Program-made: the position numbers and the translations under genes
Notes under the pieces: generated by a model
What the model was told of the DNA's origin: nothing
Database searches by the model: none
The model's input: only the letters and a program-made list of their open reading frames with translations
DNA from: JBKPHS01 sp046729975
GTDB taxonomy: Bacteria > Actinomycetota > Thermoleophilia > Solirubrobacterales > Thermoleophilaceae
Direction: 5' to 3'
DNA: 17,220 bases
NCBI GenBank assembly: GCA_046729975.1
Contig: JBKPHS010000081.1
Coordinates: forward strand, 1-17,220
Shown here: positions 16,165 through 17,220 of the stretch, one piece after another
Position numbering within the stretch: position 1 is the first letter of the stretch
How the letters are laid out: each line of letters begins with the position of its first letter

Positions 16165-16827
16165 CTATCGGGCCCCGAAGCGGCGCTCGCGCTCCGAGAA
16201 CTCCTCGAGCGCGCGCGCCAGCTCGTCGTGATCGAAGTCCGGCCAGAGCGCATCCGAGAACACGAGCTCCGAATAGGCGCACTGCCACAGCAGGAAGTTC
16301 GACAGCCGCCGCTCGCCGCTCGTGCGGATCAGGAGGTCGGGATCGTTCATCTCGGGCGCGTAGAGCTGCTTGGCGAACTCTTCTTCCCCGCCGCCCTCGA
16401 ACCTGCGCGCCGCGTCCACGAGCTCCGCGCGGCCGCCGTAGTCGAACGCAACGAACAGCTTCATGCGCGAATTGCCGGCTGTGACCCGCTCCGCCCAGTC
16501 CATGCGCTCGAGAAGCTCCCGGGAGACGCGGTCGCGCCGCCCGACGAAGCGCATCCGCACGCCCTCCTCGTCGAGCTCCGGCGTCTCGGACTCGATCAGC
16601 TCGGCGAACATCGCCATCAGCCCGTCGACCTCGTCCCGGGGCCGCGTCCAGTTCTCCGTCGAGAACGCGTACACGGTGAGCTCGCGGAGCTCGAGCCTGA
16701 CGGCGTTCCGGACCGTCTGCTTGAGTGCCTGGGCGCCGCGGCGGTGGCCCTCCAGCACCGGCAGGCCGCGCTCCTTCGCCCAGCGCGCGTTCCCGTCCAT
16801 GATGATGGCGACGTAGCGCGCGCTCAT
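16165..16827 (-). CDS. uppS: Isoprenyl transferase (undecaprenyl diphosphate synthase family)
   Basis: A cis-prenyltransferase of 220 residues. It adds isopentenyl units to an allylic diphosphate to build the polyprenyl carrier for cell-wall synthesis. The active-site motif AIIMDGNARWA (7-17) holds the catalytic Asp11; the usual Gly of DGNGRW is Ala here. His28 in EGHRRGA, YAFSTENW (53-60), DLLIRTSGERRLSNFLLW (164-181) and WPDF (195-198) are all in place. It is shorter than E. coli UppS (about 250), so a product of different chain length is possible. ATG 16827 is the only sensible start; the next Met lies inside the catalytic motif. It sits 24 bases after frr and two bases before cdsA, a classic operon order. 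Confidence 0.96.
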   Translation of the reverse strand: MSARYVAIIMDGNARWAKERGLPVLEGHRRGAQALKQTVRNAVRLELRELTVYAFSTENWTRPRDEVDGLMAMFAELIESETPELDEEGVRMRFVGRRDRVSRELLERMDWAERVTAGNSRMKLFVAFDYGGRAELVDAARRFEGGGEEEFAKQLYAPEMNDPDLLIRTSGERRLSNFLLWQCAYSELVFSDALWPDFDHDELARALEEFSERERRFGAR

Positions 16828-16851
16828 GCCGCCGGGGAAGAGCCGACCTCG

Positions 16852-17220
16852 CTAGACCTCGAGGATCTCTTCTTCCTTGCCGGCGAGGAACTCGTCGATC
16901 TCGCCGATCCGTCCGTCGGTGAGCTTCTGAAGCTCGCTCTCGGCGCGGCGCTCCTCGTCCGAGCCGACCTCGCCCTCCTGCTTGAGCTCCCGCAGGTCGT
17001 GCATCACCTCGCGGCGGACGTTGCGGATCCCCACCCGGCCCTCCTCGGCGATGTGGCGCACCACCTTGACCAGCTCCTTGCGGCGCTCCTCGGTCAACTC
17101 CGGGATCGTCAGGCGAATCACGTTTCCGTCGTTCGAGGGGGTCAGGCCGACGTCGGACTCCATGATGGACTTCTCGATCGACTTGATCGAGGACTTGTCG
17201 TAGGGGGTGACGTTCAGGAG
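16852..17220 (-). CDS. frr: Ribosome recycling factor (5' end outside the window)
   Basis: The C-terminal 122 or so residues of RRF, which splits the post-termination ribosome with EF-G. The frame stays open to the window edge and begins LLNVTPYDKSSIKSIEKSI, typical of the RRF core. It continues with GLTPSNDGNVIRLTIPELT and TEERRKELVKVVRHIAEEG, ending in the coiled-coil C-terminal helix. Full RRF is about 185 residues, so roughly 60 are missing upstream of 17220. It heads the visible frr-uppS-cdsA run. Confidence 0.97.
   Translation of the reverse strand, partial: LLNVTPYDKSSIKSIEKSIMESDVGLTPSNDGNVIRLTIPELTEERRKELVKVVRHIAEEGRVGIRNVRREVMHDLRELKQEGEVGSDEERRAESELQKLTDGRIGEIDEFLAGKEEEILEV

Noticed and set aside
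16163..16288. Longer cdsA start at 16288
   Set aside because: It would overlap uppS by over 120 bases and adds Arg/Ala-rich shadow sequence. ATG 16162 sits two bases after the uppS stop.

Overview
The window is 17.2 kb of very GC-rich, gene-dense bacterial chromosome. The protein set fits a high-GC actinobacterium, possibly from the Solirubrobacterales/Thermoleophilia side. It includes a FadD15-like acyl-CoA ligase, a secreted six-cysteine protein, a secreted clan GH-A enzyme and frequent GTG/TTG starts. The lineage is an inference; no 16S gene or other marker is present. No stretch longer than about 110 bases lacks a gene, and I see no tRNA, rRNA, CRISPR array or transposase.

Layout. Positions 1-5717 hold accessory and metabolic genes: a secreted glycoside hydrolase-like protein (-), ispG (-), a Tat-exported PHP/CehA-type metallohydrolase (+), an alpha/beta hydrolase (-) and a small secreted protein with six cysteines (-). 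Positions 5782-9855 are a minus-strand run: dxr, then rseP (TTG start overlapping the dxr stop), then a long-chain acyl-CoA synthetase. Positions 15338-17220 are another minus-strand run: frr (5' part outside the window), uppS and cdsA. In many bacteria frr-uppS-cdsA-dxr-rseP(-ispG) is one co-directional block for ribosome recycling, isoprenoid precursors, undecaprenyl carrier, CDP-diacylglycerol and the site-2 protease.

The outstanding feature is what sits between cdsA and dxr. This is a compact plus-strand class I lanthipeptide cassette of about 5.4 kb (9883-15316): lanC cyclase, a 75-residue precursor lanA, a SAM-dependent methyltransferase, and a full-length lanB dehydratase of about 1030 residues. 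The dehydratase would use glutamyl-tRNA to dehydrate Ser/Thr in the C-terminal core of the precursor. The zinc cyclase would add the four core cysteines to form lanthionine rings, and the methyltransferase is the candidate tailoring enzyme. lanA has a clear promoter of its own (TTGACT-18 bp-TAGATT) and a strong ribosome binding site. The methyltransferase and lanB overlap by four bases. No transporter, leader protease, immunity gene or regulator lies in the cassette.

The cassette is opposite in strand to its hosts and lies exactly at the cdsA/dxr junction. It therefore separates dxr-rseP from the frr-uppS-cdsA promoter. The product looks undescribed, but that cannot be confirmed without database searches.
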